Shown here: in pieces, positions 36,624-46,477 of the stretch | How positions within the stretch are numbered: the stretch's first letter is position 1 | How the letters are laid out: each line of letters starts with the position of its first letter | Assembly: GCA_021296065.1 (NCBI GenBank) | Contig: JAGWBD010000014.1 | Span: 1 to 64,000 of the forward strand | DNA: 64,000 nucleotides | Source of the DNA: Anaerolineae bacterium | Lineage (GTDB): Bacteria; Chloroflexota; Anaerolineae; Aggregatilineales; Phototrophicaceae | Direction: 5' to 3' | Notes under the pieces: generated by a model | The model's input: only the letters and a program-made list of their open reading frames with translations | Database searches by the model: none | Told to the model about the DNA's origin: nothing | Translations under genes and position numbers: made by a program

Positions 36624-38191
36624 ATGACGCCTGGCGCACAGTATCCAACTGCGTTGGAAGACCAACTCAGGGCCCTGGAGAGCGACGGGGAGGTGCAGGG
36701 TTATACCGCCGCGCGCGAGGCGCTGGCGGCGGACCCCGCGCGCCCGCTCTACCACCTCTCGCCGCCCTGCAACCTGATGAACGACCCCAACGGCCTCTGC
36801 CAGTGGCAGGGGCTCTACCATCTCTTCTACCAGTTCGTGCCGCACGGCAGCGTCGAACCCGGGGAGCGTGAACCCGTGTGCTGGGGCCACGCGGTCAGTG
36901 AAGACCTGGTCAACTGGCGCGATTTGCCGATCGCGCTGCATCCGGGCGTCGAGCGCGACTGTTACAGCGGCCAGACCCTGGTTGAGGACGACCGGGTCAT
37001 CGCCATGTATCACGGCACCTACGCCGGCAACGGAATCGCCACGGCCTCCGACCCGCTGCTGCTCAACTGGCAAATGCACCCCGACAACCCGGTCATTCCC
37101 GGCGAACTGCGCGAACGCCCTGGCGGCGGTCGCGTCGACGTGGTGGGCGGCAATGGCGCGTATCGCATCTTCGACCCCTGCATCTGGAAAGAGGACGACG
37201 GCTACTATGCCATCTCGGGCACCTTCATGGACGGCGATTTTGGCGGCACGCGCACCGTCGATGCGCTGGGCGTGGACCATCTGTTTCACTCGAAGGACCT
37301 GGGGGACTGGACCTACCTCGGGCCGCTGGTGAGCGATGACCAGCTGGCCGAGCCGGGCGAGGACATGGCCGTGCCCAACTTCTGTGTTGCTGCTCTTCAG
37401 CCACAAACGCGCCGGCCGCTACTACATCGGTACTTATGACCAGCAGACGCACCGCTTCACGCCGGAGACGCACGGGCGCATGAACTACGGTCCCATCAGG
37501 ATCGGCAGCCTGCACGCGCCCTCGGGGACCATCGACGACACGGGCCGCTACCTCGGCATCTTCAACGTCAAGGAGGGGCGCGACCGGCGCGGCTGGAACG
37601 ACATCATGTCGCTGCCGCGCCATTACTGGCTGGCGGATGACAACACCCTGCGCATGGCGCCGGTGCCCGAGCTGGAAGGTCAGCGCTTCGACGGCGTGCA
37701 GGTGCCGGCGCAGGAGATCGCGGCAAACAGCGAGCAGCTGCTGGAGAAGGTCAGCGGCCAGGCGATCGAGATCGAGGCCGTCATCGAGCCGGGTGACGCG
37801 CGCGAGGTCGGTTTGACGGTGTTGCGCTCGCCGGACGGGGCGGAGCAAACGCGAATCTCCTTCTACGCGTCGCTGCAGGACCGTCGCGCCAACCCCGGCT
37901 GGCTGCAGATCGACACGTCGCAGTCCTCGCTGGCCGATGACGTGCATGGCCGGCCGCCGGAGCAGGGGCCGCTGGCCATCGCAGCGGACGAGGCGCTGCA
38001 CTTACGCATCTTCATCGACCGCAGCATCATCGAGGTCTTCGCCAACGACAAACAGTGCCTGACCCTGCGCGCCGGGCGGACAGCGCGGGCGTGAGTATCT
38101 TCGCGCGCGGCGGCGCGGCGCAATTGCGCTCGCTCAGCGCCTGGCAGATGCGCAGCGTCTGGCCGGAGCTGAAAGCGTTTGAGGGCCGTTG
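36624..38191 (+). pseudogene. GH32-like gene copy B, frameshifted at two sites
   Basis: N-terminal part in ORF 36624..37439, C-terminal part in ORF 37336..38094. Breaks near 37385-37400 and 38070. Confidence 0.75.
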
Positions 38192-38223
38192 AACCCGATG
38201 AACGACCTGGGAGCAGGGCCCTG

Positions 38224-39809
38224 ATGCCGCCTGAAGCGCATTTTCCCCTGACGCTGGAAGGGCAGTTACAGGCCCTGGCGGGGAACGGGGAAGTGCAGGG
38301 CTACACCGCCGCGCGCCAGCGCCTGGCCGGTGACCCGGCGCGCCCGCTCTATCACTTCTCGCCGCCCGGCAAGGAAATGAACGACCCCAACGGCCTGTGC
38401 CAGTGGCAGGGGCGCTACCATCTCTTCTACCAGTACCAACCGGTCAGGCAGGAGCCGCTTGGCTCCCCGCGGCAACACCGCGGCATCAGCTGGGGTCACG
38501 CGGTCAGTGAAGACCTGGTCAACTGGCGCGACCTGCCGATCGCGCTGCGTCCGGCCTGGGGCGAACTCGGCTGCTACAGCGGCCAGACCCTGGTCGATGA
38601 GGACCGGGTGATCGCCATCTACCACGCGCCCTTCGCCGGCAACGCGCTGGCCCTCGCCAGCGACCCGCTGCTGCTCAACTGGGAACGCCCGCCCTACAAC
38701 CCCGCCATCCCCGGCCACACCGACCCCGACAACGTCGGCGTCTGTCACGGTCCCGACGGGGACTACCTCCTCTTCGATCCCTGCATCTGGAAAGAGGAAG
38801 ACGGCTACTATTCACTCTCCGGCACCTACACGCAGGGCTCGCGCGGCAACACGCGCAGCGTCGATGCTCTGGGCGTCGTCCACATCTTCCATTCGCCGGA
38901 CCTGAAGGAATGGCAGTGGCTGGGGCCGATGGTGTCCGACGAGGTGCTGGCCGAGCCGGGCGAGGACATGGCCGTGCCCAACTTCTGGCCGATCAGCGAC
39001 GACAAACACATGTTGCTGCTCTTCGCTATTACATCGGCAGTTATGACCGGGAGACGCATCGCTTCACGCCCGAGACGCACGGGCGCATGAATTTCGGCCC
39101 CTGGACCCTCGGCAGCCTGCACGCGCCCTCGGCCACCATCGACGACTCGGGCCGCTACCTCGGCATCTTCAACGTCAAGGAAGCGCGCGATTCCCGCGAC
39201 TGGAACGACATCATGTCGCTGCCGCGGCACTACTGGCTGGCGGATGACAACACGCTGCGCATGGCGCCGGTTCCTGAACTGGAAGGTCAGCGCTTCAATG
39301 AGCTGCAGTTGCCGGCGCAGGAGATCGCGGCCAACAGCGAGCAGCTGCTGGAGAAGGTCAGCGGCCAGGCGATCGAGATTGAGGCCGTTATCGAGCCGGG
39401 CGAGGCGCGCGAGTTCGGCTTGACGGTGTTGCGCTCGCCGGACGGCGCGGAGCAGACTCGCATCTCCTTTTACGCGTCGCTGCAGGACCGCCACAATAAC
39501 CCGGGCTGGCTGCAGATCGACAGCTCGCAGTCCTCGCTGGCCGACGACGTGCATGGCCGCCCGCCGGAGCAGGGGCCGCTGGCGCTTGCGGCGGACGAGG
39601 CGCTGCATCTGCGCATCTTCGTCGACCGCAGCATCATCGAGGTCTTCGCCAACGAGCGGCAGTGCCTGACGCTGCGGGCCTACCCCTCGCGGGCGGACAG
39701 CGCGGGCGTGAGCCTCTTCGCGCGCGGCGGCGCGGCGCAGCTGCGTTCGCTCAGCGCCTGGCAGATGCGCAGCGTCTGGCCGGAACTGAAACAGTTTGAG
39801 GGCCGCTGA
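38224..39809 (+). pseudogene. GH32-like gene copy C, frameshifted once
   Basis: N-terminal part in ORF 38179..39090 (ATG 38224), C-terminal part in ORF 38910..39809 with a normal end. Break near 39020. Confidence 0.75.
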
Positions 39810-39838
39810 GCGCGGCGTTTGGCAGGGAGGAAAGAGCC

Positions 39839-41431
39839 ATGGACGGAGCGCGACAGTTCCCGCATACACTGGAAGCGCAACTAAAGGCCCTGGAGCGGGA
39901 TGAAGAGGTGCGGGGCTATACCATCGCGCGCGAGCGTCTGGCGGCTGACCCGGCGCGCCCGCTCTATCATCTGTCGGCGCCCGGCAAGTACATGAACGAC
40001 CCCAACGGTCTGTGCCAGTGGCAGGGGCGCTACCATCTCTTCTACCAGTACCAGCCGGCCGGGCTGGAGCCGGGCGGCTTTCAGCCGCAGTATCGCGGCA
40101 TCAGTTGGGGCCACGCGGTCAGCGACGACCTGGTGAACTGGCGCGACCTGCCGATCGCGCTGCATCCGGCAGGGATCGAACCGGCCTGTTTCAGCGGCCA
40201 GACCCTGGTCGAGGACGAGCGGGTGATCGCCATGTACCATGCCCCCTTCGCCGGCAACGCACTGGCCCTCGCCAGCGATCCGCTGCTGCTCAACTGGGAA
40301 CGTCACCCGAACAACCCGGTCATCCCCGGCGAGACCGACCCCGACAACGTCGGCGACAGTTACAGCCCCGACGGTGAGTACCTCATCTTCGATCCCTGCA
40401 TCTGGAAAGAGGAAGACGGCTACTATGCGCTCTCCGGTGTCTATATGCAGGGCTCGCGCAGCGTCGACTGCCTCGGCGTCGCCCATATCTTCCATTCGAA
40501 GGACCTGTCGCAGTGGGAGTGGCTGGGGCCGATGGTGGCCGACGACGTGCTGGCCGAAGCGGGCGAGGACATGGCCGTGCCCAACTTCTGGCCGATCGGC
40601 AATGGCCGTCACCTGCTGCTGCTCTACAGCCACAAGCGCGCCGGTCGCTACTACATCGGCCGCTATGACCGGGCGACGCACCGCTTCACGCCGGAAACCC
40701 ACGGGCGCATGAACTACGGCCCCTGGACCATCGGCAGCCTGCACGCGCCCACGGCCACCATCGACGACCTGGGCCGCTACCTCGGCATCTTCAACGTCAA
40801 GGAAGGGCGCGAGCACCGCGACTGGAACGACGTGATGACTCTGGCGAGGCATTACTGGCTGGCGGATGACAACACGCTGCGCATGGCGCCGGTGCCTGAA
40901 CTGGAAGCGCTGCGTTTTGACGAACAGACGCGCGGGCCGCTGGAGATACCGGCCAATGAAGAGTTGCTGCTGGAAGGCATCGGCGGCCAGGCGATCGAAA
41001 TCGAGGCCGTGATCGACCCCGGCGACGCGCGGGAGTTCGGCCTCAACGTGCTGCGCTCGCCGGACGGGGCGGAGCAGACGCGCGTCTCCTGGTACCCCTG
41101 GCAGTTCGGTCGCCGCGCCAACCCCGGCTGGCTGCAGATCGACCCGGCACGCAGTTCGCTGGCGGCCGACGTGCATCCGCGCCCGCCGGAGACCGGGCCG
41201 CTGACTCTGGCGGATGGCGAGGCGCTGCACTTACGCATTTTCATCGACCGCAGCATCATCGAGGTCTTCGCCAACGACCGGCAATGCCTGACCCTGCGGG
41301 TCTACCCGGAGCGGGAGGACAGCCGCGGCATTTCGCTCTTTGCGCGCCGTCGGCCGGTACAACTGCGTTCCTTGAAGGTCTGGCAGATGCGCAGCGTCTG
41401 GCCGGAACTGAAGGGCCGCGAGGGACAGTAG
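39839..41431 (+). CDS. GH32-like glycoside hydrolase copy D, intact
   Basis: 530 aa single ORF: YMNDPNGLCQWQGRYHLFYQY, LIFDPCIWKEEDGYYALSG, GEDMAVPNFWPIGNGRHLLLLYSHKRAGRYYIG. Confidence 0.85.
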   Translation: MDGARQFPHTLEAQLKALERDEEVRGYTIARERLAADPARPLYHLSAPGKYMNDPNGLCQWQGRYHLFYQYQPAGLEPGGFQPQYRGISWGHAVSDDLVNWRDLPIALHPAGIEPACFSGQTLVEDERVIAMYHAPFAGNALALASDPLLLNWERHPNNPVIPGETDPDNVGDSYSPDGEYLIFDPCIWKEEDGYYALSGVYMQGSRSVDCLGVAHIFHSKDLSQWEWLGPMVADDVLAEAGEDMAVPNFWPIGNGRHLLLLYSHKRAGRYYIGRYDRATHRFTPETHGRMNYGPWTIGSLHAPTATIDDLGRYLGIFNVKEGREHRDWNDVMTLARHYWLADDNTLRMAPVPELEALRFDEQTRGPLEIPANEELLLEGIGGQAIEIEAVIDPGDAREFGLNVLRSPDGAEQTRVSWYPWQFGRRANPGWLQIDPARSSLAADVHPRPPETGPLTLADGEALHLRIFIDRSIIEVFANDRQCLTLRVYPEREDSRGISLFARRRPVQLRSLKVWQMRSVWPELKGREGQ

Positions 41432-41465
41432 AAACGCCATTCGACAATTGCAGGAAAGGTGTGGC

Positions 41466-42866
41466 ATGTCACAGGGACCCAACATTCTCTTCATTCTGGC
41501 GGACCAGGTGCGCGCCAGTTCGCTGCCGACCTGGGGCGGGACGCAGATCGAGATGCCGCATTTGCAGCGCCTGGCCGGCGAGAGCGTGATGCTGGACAAC
41601 ATGATCGCCACCGCGCCGGTCTGCACGCCCTACCGCGCCATGCTGACCACCGGTCGCCACCCGCAGACCACCGGCCACATCATGAACTTCGTAAACACGC
41701 GCCACGACGAAATCGGCCTCGGCGACGTCTTCGCGCGCAACGGCTGGCGCACGGGCTGGGTCGGCAAGTGGCATCTGCACCGCGGCTCCTTCCCGGAGAT
41801 CGACGGCGGCGACTACGTGCCCGAGGGCCGCGACCGGCTGGGCTTCGAGCACTGGCGCGGCTACAACTTCCACACCGACTACTTCGGCGGCAAGGTCAAC
41901 ACCGAAGACTGGCACAACGAAAGCTGGGAAGGCTACGAGACCGACGCCCTCGCGCGTTACGCCATCGAGTTCATGGAGGGCGTCGCCGACGACGAGCGTT
42001 TCTGCCTCTTCGTCTCGCCGCACCAGGCGCACTACACGCCCTACCGCTACGCGCCCGAGCAGTACTACCAGCGGCTGCCGGATGAATTGCCCCTGCCGGC
42101 CAACGTGCCGCCGGAGATGGTGGACAGGCTGCAGCAGTCGCTGCGCGACTACCTCGCCATGATTCTGACGGTCGACGACATGGTGGGCGAGTTGATGGCC
42201 TACCTCGAACGCAGCGGCCGCGCGCAGGATACCTTGCTGGTCTTCACCTCCGACCATGGCACGCAGATGGGTTCGCAGGGCGGCCATGCCTGGGAGAAGA
42301 AACAGCCCTGGGAGGAGTCGATACGCGTGCCCTGGATGATGCGCTGGCCGGGCGTCTTCGAGGGCGGCCTGCGCCGCGACGCCCTGACCGCGCCGGTCGA
42401 TATCTTCCCGACGCTCTGCGGCCTCTGCAACCTGCCCGTGCCGCGCACGGTCGAAGGCTACAACCTGGCCGACGCCTGGCGAGGGCTGCCGGGCGCCTTC
42501 GAGCAGGAGGCGCTGCTGACGATGAACTTCAGCGCCTCGCACGACTGGCTGCTGGACGGCCACGACTGGCGCGGCGTGCGCACGAAGACGCATTCCCTCG
42601 CGCGGCGTCTGGCCGGCGACGACGAGCTCTACGAGCTGGCCGGCGCCCCGCTGCAGATGAACAATCTGGCGGGCCAGGCGGAAGCGGCCGGGGTGCAGGC
42701 GGAGCTTGAGACGCAGCTGGAGGCCTTGCTGGCCCTGCGCAACGATTCCTTTCGGCCCTGCCGCGAGTATTCTGACTGGTTCGACAACCAGCGCCGTGTG
42801 GTGCGCAACATGTACGGCCCGCTGGGCGACCCCGAGGACGAGCCGGACTGGTCCCTGCTGTGGTGA
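41466..42866 (+). CDS. Sulfatase family hydrolase
   Basis: NILFILADQVR, CTPYRAMLTTGRHP (formylglycine-site type CxPxR), VGKWHLHRG, FTSDHGTQMG. Confidence 0.9.
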   Translation: MSQGPNILFILADQVRASSLPTWGGTQIEMPHLQRLAGESVMLDNMIATAPVCTPYRAMLTTGRHPQTTGHIMNFVNTRHDEIGLGDVFARNGWRTGWVGKWHLHRGSFPEIDGGDYVPEGRDRLGFEHWRGYNFHTDYFGGKVNTEDWHNESWEGYETDALARYAIEFMEGVADDERFCLFVSPHQAHYTPYRYAPEQYYQRLPDELPLPANVPPEMVDRLQQSLRDYLAMILTVDDMVGELMAYLERSGRAQDTLLVFTSDHGTQMGSQGGHAWEKKQPWEESIRVPWMMRWPGVFEGGLRRDALTAPVDIFPTLCGLCNLPVPRTVEGYNLADAWRGLPGAFEQEALLTMNFSASHDWLLDGHDWRGVRTKTHSLARRLAGDDELYELAGAPLQMNNLAGQAEAAGVQAELETQLEALLALRNDSFRPCREYSDWFDNQRRVVRNMYGPLGDPEDEPDWSLLW

Positions 42867-42934
42867 GGAGAAGCTAATTCACCGCGCTTCCAGTTTCCCG
42901 GAAGACTCATTTGCCGGGAAGTGGAACGTGATGC

Positions 42935-42994
42935 GGCCCTGACCCCCGGCCCCTTTCCCGCTCAGTCGCGGGAGCCCTTCCCTCAGGGAGAGGG
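42935..42994. repeat. Dispersed intergenic repeat, copy 1
   Basis: GGCCCTGACCCCCGGCCCCTTTCCCGCTCAGTCGCGGGAGCCCTTCCCTCAGGGAGAGGG; near-identical to 59952..60012. Confidence 0.7.
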
Positions 42995-43326
42995 GGAGTG
43001 TTTCTTGTAGCATGTGCTCGGGAAATGACGGCCCCTTGCTGGAATTCTGGGTTTCTCCCCAAGCAAGAGATCCATGGCGACCATCTCACTGCCCCGGTTG
43101 CTCATCAGGATGGTCCCGCCGTTGAAGTCACGCAGCAAAAATTCGGCGCTTTCAACGGCCTGAGTCAGGGCTTTCAACAGGTCGTGGTGATTGCCGACCG
43201 GTTCAAACGGGACTACGTGCTCCCTTTTGGTCCATGGCACTTTTTGCACATCCCGGATGCTGATCACGTCCTGCTACTTCCTGGAGCGAAGCCCTGGCCA
43301 ACGGTGCAGCCGGGGCTTCACATTTT

Positions 43327-43992
43327 CTACTGTTGGCGCTTCACCCAATACTCATACCAGGTGTTGCCAACCCAGCCGTTGGCTGCCCATTCGCCGCCTC
43401 CCCCAAAGGGATCGTACCGACTGCGCTTCATTTCGCCTTCGGAACAGTACTCCTGCCCGGGGTCGGTTCTGGTGCATGCCGCTACACATCCGGGCCCAGG
43501 GCAGGGGATCCCTGCTGGCTGTGCTGCTGCTGGCTGTGCTGCTGCTGGCTGCGCTGCTGCTGGCTGCGCTACTGGCTCGTCCTCGCCCAGCAGGGCAGAG
43601 TGAACATAACCGTCATCGACCTGGCACCACTCTGTGCTTCCGTTCCACTCGTCACCTTCCACCCCGCAGGCAGCATTCACCGGATCGGCCCATGCCAGCC
43701 TCCCGATTCTCGCTGCGTCCAGCCGGGGCTTTTCCCTGACATTTGCGCCTCGCTGAGCATACATGACCTCTGTTTCTGGCTCTGGCAGGCACACTTCCTC
43801 AATGGTCGCCACGCCTTCCCTGAGTGCGTCGATGCTCGCCGGTGGTTCCTCTGACCACGGCCAGTTCTCCTCAATGCAGCGAGCTTCCTGCATCTCGCCT
43901 TCACTGCCTTCCTGCGCTCCCACACTATCGAGAAACAGCGTGACTCCGCAGACGGCGATGATGATCGATACTGCTGCAATTGCCCTTCCCAT
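43327..43992 (-). CDS. Secreted protein with SH3b-like domain and QPAAA-repeat linker
   Basis: N-terminal hydrophobic signal segment; YAQRGANVREKPRLDAARIGRLAWADPV; AQPAAAQPAAAQPAAAQPAG linker. Confidence 0.6.
   Translation of the reverse strand: MGRAIAAVSIIIAVCGVTLFLDSVGAQEGSEGEMQEARCIEENWPWSEEPPASIDALREGVATIEEVCLPEPETEVMYAQRGANVREKPRLDAARIGRLAWADPVNAACGVEGDEWNGSTEWCQVDDGYVHSALLGEDEPVAQPAAAQPAAAQPAAAQPAGIPCPGPGCVAACTRTDPGQEYCSEGEMKRSRYDPFGGGGEWAANGWVGNTWYEYWVKRQQ
43515..43574. repeat. Four 15-bp tandem repeats (CTGGCTGYGCTRCTG)
   Basis: Encodes the QPAAA linker on the - strand. Confidence 0.8.
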
Positions 43993-44160
43993 TTCGAAGT
44001 CTCCGTTGTGTGCAATTCCTGGGCCAGTGTGACTGTTTGATTCTATACGCAGTCGGAACTCTCCTGGCGTGATTCCACCTGCTTCCCCGATCTCCTTTTC
44101 TTCCGGAGAAAAGGAGAGGGATCAAGTTTCGGCAGGCTGTCGGGAAAAGAAGTCACTTTC

Positions 44161-44195
44161 ACAAACAAAACCCCTCTCCGTCAGGGAGAGGGGTT
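44161..44195 (-). terminator. Rho-independent terminator for the PhyH gene at 44217
   Basis: 11-bp perfect stem AACCCCTCTCC-GTCAG-GGAGAGGGGTT; on the - strand it is followed by TTTTGTTTGT. Confidence 0.7.
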
Positions 44196-44216
44196 TGGGG
44201 CGAAGGCCAGGCCGCC

Positions 44217-45251
44217 TCAGGCCTCGCCGAGGGCCTCCAGCGCGCGTTGCGCCTGGGCCTCGTCTTTCGTCATGCGCACGACGCGGCGCAGATGCAGTTG
44301 CGCGTGTTCGTTGCCGTTGCGCGCCATCTCCAGCGCCTCTTCAAAGCCGCGCTGGCTGAAGCTGGGGTCGCCGGCCCGGATCGGGAACTCGTAATTCTCC
44401 CAGTAGTACTTGAGATCGTCGCTCTTCCAGTCCGCGTAGATGTCTTCCCAGGTGATGGGCGGGTCCACGTGCTCGGTCAGATGCGGCGTCATCATGCCCT
44501 CGCTGACCGGGTTGCCGATGGCGAAGTAACGGTTGTCGAGCGAGATGCGCATGCGGTTGTCGGTGACGTTGGGCAGGGCCCGGTGGATCATCAGGGCTTC
44601 AAAGATGAGCGTGTCGCCGGGTTCGTAGTCGATGGTGTGCCAGGCGCCCTCAAACTGGTCGACCTCCACGTTCAGGCCGCCCGCGCCGAGTGAGAAGTGG
44701 TGGTCGAGCACGCGGTTGACCTTGTGCGAGCCCGGCAGCACGGCCAGGCCGCCCAGTTCGACCGGGCAATCGCCGACCGGCGCCCAGGCGGTCCAGGTAT
44801 CGAAGCTGCCCTGGAAGTGGACGTAGTCCTGATGCGTGGGCGTGGTGTGCTCGGTGTATTGCGGGAACCACAGACGCGCGATCTTCTGCGGATGCGGCAG
44901 CACCGGCTTGCCGGCGATGCGCGCGATCATGTCCACGATCTCCGGCAAATGCGCGGAGCGGTGGAAGGACTCAAGGGCGTAGACCTTGTGGTAGACGTCG
45001 GTGTAGCCTTCGTCGCCCTCGGTGCAGACGCGGTCCACGTCGGCGATGCCGTCCATCGGGTCCGTGTCGGGCAGCAGCCAGCCGCCCTGTTGCAGCGCCG
45101 TGTTGATGTCGAGCCGCAGCTCCATCATCTTGTCCGGGTCCTGCAGGCCCCTGAAGAAAAGGTAGCCTTCGTCAGCCAGACGCCGCTGCAACTCGTCCCC
45201 GTCCGTCATCGCGTCATTGGAGACGCGCAGTTCTTTCAGTTCGCTGTCCAT
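44217..45251 (-). CDS. Phytanoyl-CoA dioxygenase (PhyH) family protein
   Basis: TPTHQDYVHFQGSFDTWTAWAPVGDCPVELGGLAVLPGSHK and distal HRALPNVTDNRMRISLDNRY. Confidence 0.85.
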   Translation of the reverse strand: MDSELKELRVSNDAMTDGDELQRRLADEGYLFFRGLQDPDKMMELRLDINTALQQGGWLLPDTDPMDGIADVDRVCTEGDEGYTDVYHKVYALESFHRSAHLPEIVDMIARIAGKPVLPHPQKIARLWFPQYTEHTTPTHQDYVHFQGSFDTWTAWAPVGDCPVELGGLAVLPGSHKVNRVLDHHFSLGAGGLNVEVDQFEGAWHTIDYEPGDTLIFEALMIHRALPNVTDNRMRISLDNRYFAIGNPVSEGMMTPHLTEHVDPPITWEDIYADWKSDDLKYYWENYEFPIRAGDPSFSQRGFEEALEMARNGNEHAQLHLRRVVRMTKDEAQAQRALEALGEA

Positions 45252-45333
45252 TTATTCTGCTCCATCAAAAATGGCCAATTGCGGCGCGCGCGAGTATAAC
45301 ACAGGTCTGCCTGAGGCCACGAAAGGAATTGGT

Positions 45334-46473
45334 ATGGACCGCTTCGAAAACAGCGTTCTGCACGACAAGGTGCGGGGCTGCCTCTACGGTGGCGCGATCG
45401 GCGACGCCCTCGGCGCGCCGGCCGAAGGTTACACGCCCGAAAGGATTCGCGAACTCTACGGCCAGATCACGGACTTCGTCCCGACCCTCGACGAAAGCCC
45501 CAGACGCCGTTACCGGACGGAAGGGCGCTACACGGACGACAGCCACATGGTGCAGGCCCTGAGCCAGGCCTACGTCGACGAAGGCGGCCATCTGGACGCC
45601 CACAGCTTCGCGCGCCGCATCGTGCCGCTGATATTGGAGCCGCGCTGGATTCCCGACCTCGAGCGCGAGATGCCGATCGTGGAGCGGCTCTTCTACCCCG
45701 AGAAGTGGCTCTACATTCGCAACGGCCTGGCCAACGCCGATCCGCGTCTGGCTGGCGCCGGCAACATGGTCAACTGCGGTGCGGCCATGTACGCGGCGCC
45801 GATCGGCATCGTCAACGCCGGCGATCCGGTCAGCGCCTACAACGAGGCCGTCGACGTCCTCAGCGCGCACCAGCACAGCTATGGTCTGGAGGCCGCCGCG
45901 GTGCAGGCGACTGCCGTGGCCGAGGCCTTCCGCCCCGGCGCCAGCGTCGACAGCATCATCGACGTGGTGCTGTCACTGGCGAAGGATGGCACGCGCAAGG
46001 CCATCGAGGCGGTGGTCGAGTGCGCGCGCGGTTACGACGACTGGCCCGAAGCCATCGGCCCGCTGCGCGACGCCATGCGCCCATGGGATGGCGCGCCGGA
46101 TATCCTGGGCGACCGCGGCAAAGGTAACAACGACAACACGTCCAGCCGCGAGCACAGCATCGAGGAGGTGCCGCTCGCGCTGGCCTTCCTGGTCGTCGCG
46201 AAGGGCGACTTCGCGGCCAGCATCTGCGGCGGTACCAACTACGGCCGCGACAACGACTCGATCGCCAGCAAGGCCGGCGCCATCGCCGGCGCGCTGCACG
46301 GCGCCTCGGCCATTCGCCAGGTCTGGATCGAGAAGGTACGCAGCGCCAACGACGTCGATCTCGACCCCGTGGCGAGGGATCTTACGGCGCTGGTCTGCAA
46401 GTTGCAGCAACAGCAACTGGCGGCTGCCCAGGCCCGTGAGGCGGATTTCGGGACATTGCTGGCCGCGACCTGA
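45334..46473 (+). CDS. ADP-ribosylglycohydrolase family protein
   Basis: GCLYGGAIGDALGAPAEG, TEGRYTDDSHMVQAL, GGTNYGRDNDSIASKAGAIAGALHGA. Confidence 0.88.
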   Translation: MDRFENSVLHDKVRGCLYGGAIGDALGAPAEGYTPERIRELYGQITDFVPTLDESPRRRYRTEGRYTDDSHMVQALSQAYVDEGGHLDAHSFARRIVPLILEPRWIPDLEREMPIVERLFYPEKWLYIRNGLANADPRLAGAGNMVNCGAAMYAAPIGIVNAGDPVSAYNEAVDVLSAHQHSYGLEAAAVQATAVAEAFRPGASVDSIIDVVLSLAKDGTRKAIEAVVECARGYDDWPEAIGPLRDAMRPWDGAPDILGDRGKGNNDNTSSREHSIEEVPLALAFLVVAKGDFAASICGGTNYGRDNDSIASKAGAIAGALHGASAIRQVWIEKVRSANDVDLDPVARDLTALVCKLQQQQLAAAQAREADFGTLLAAT

Positions 46474-46477
46474 TTTC

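Noticed and set aside
36685-36700. GGGAGGTGCA in GH32 copy B as a fifth leader motif
   Set aside because: It lies inside coding sequence (GEVQGY) and lacks the CGYC extension.
35044-41431. Programmed frameshifting or intron/intein explanation for the broken GH32 genes
   Set aside because: The broken copies lack sequence relative to the intact copy rather than carry an insertion. Required shifts differ (deletions of 34, 23 and 19 nt), and no shared slippery heptamer was seen.
41466-42866. Sulfatase motif CTPYR (Tyr instead of Ser/Thr/Ala) as a novel active site
   Set aside because: The CxPxR core is intact, and CTPYR-type sulfatases are to my knowledge common in environmental bacteria.
42983-43267. 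95-aa minus-strand ORF considered as an antitoxin-like gene
   Set aside because: Its C-terminus runs into the intergenic repeat and no motif could be firmly recognised, so it is not reported as a feature.
43515-43574. Tandem repeat considered as a CRISPR array
   Set aside because: 15-bp contiguous units with no spacers; it is a coding repeat.
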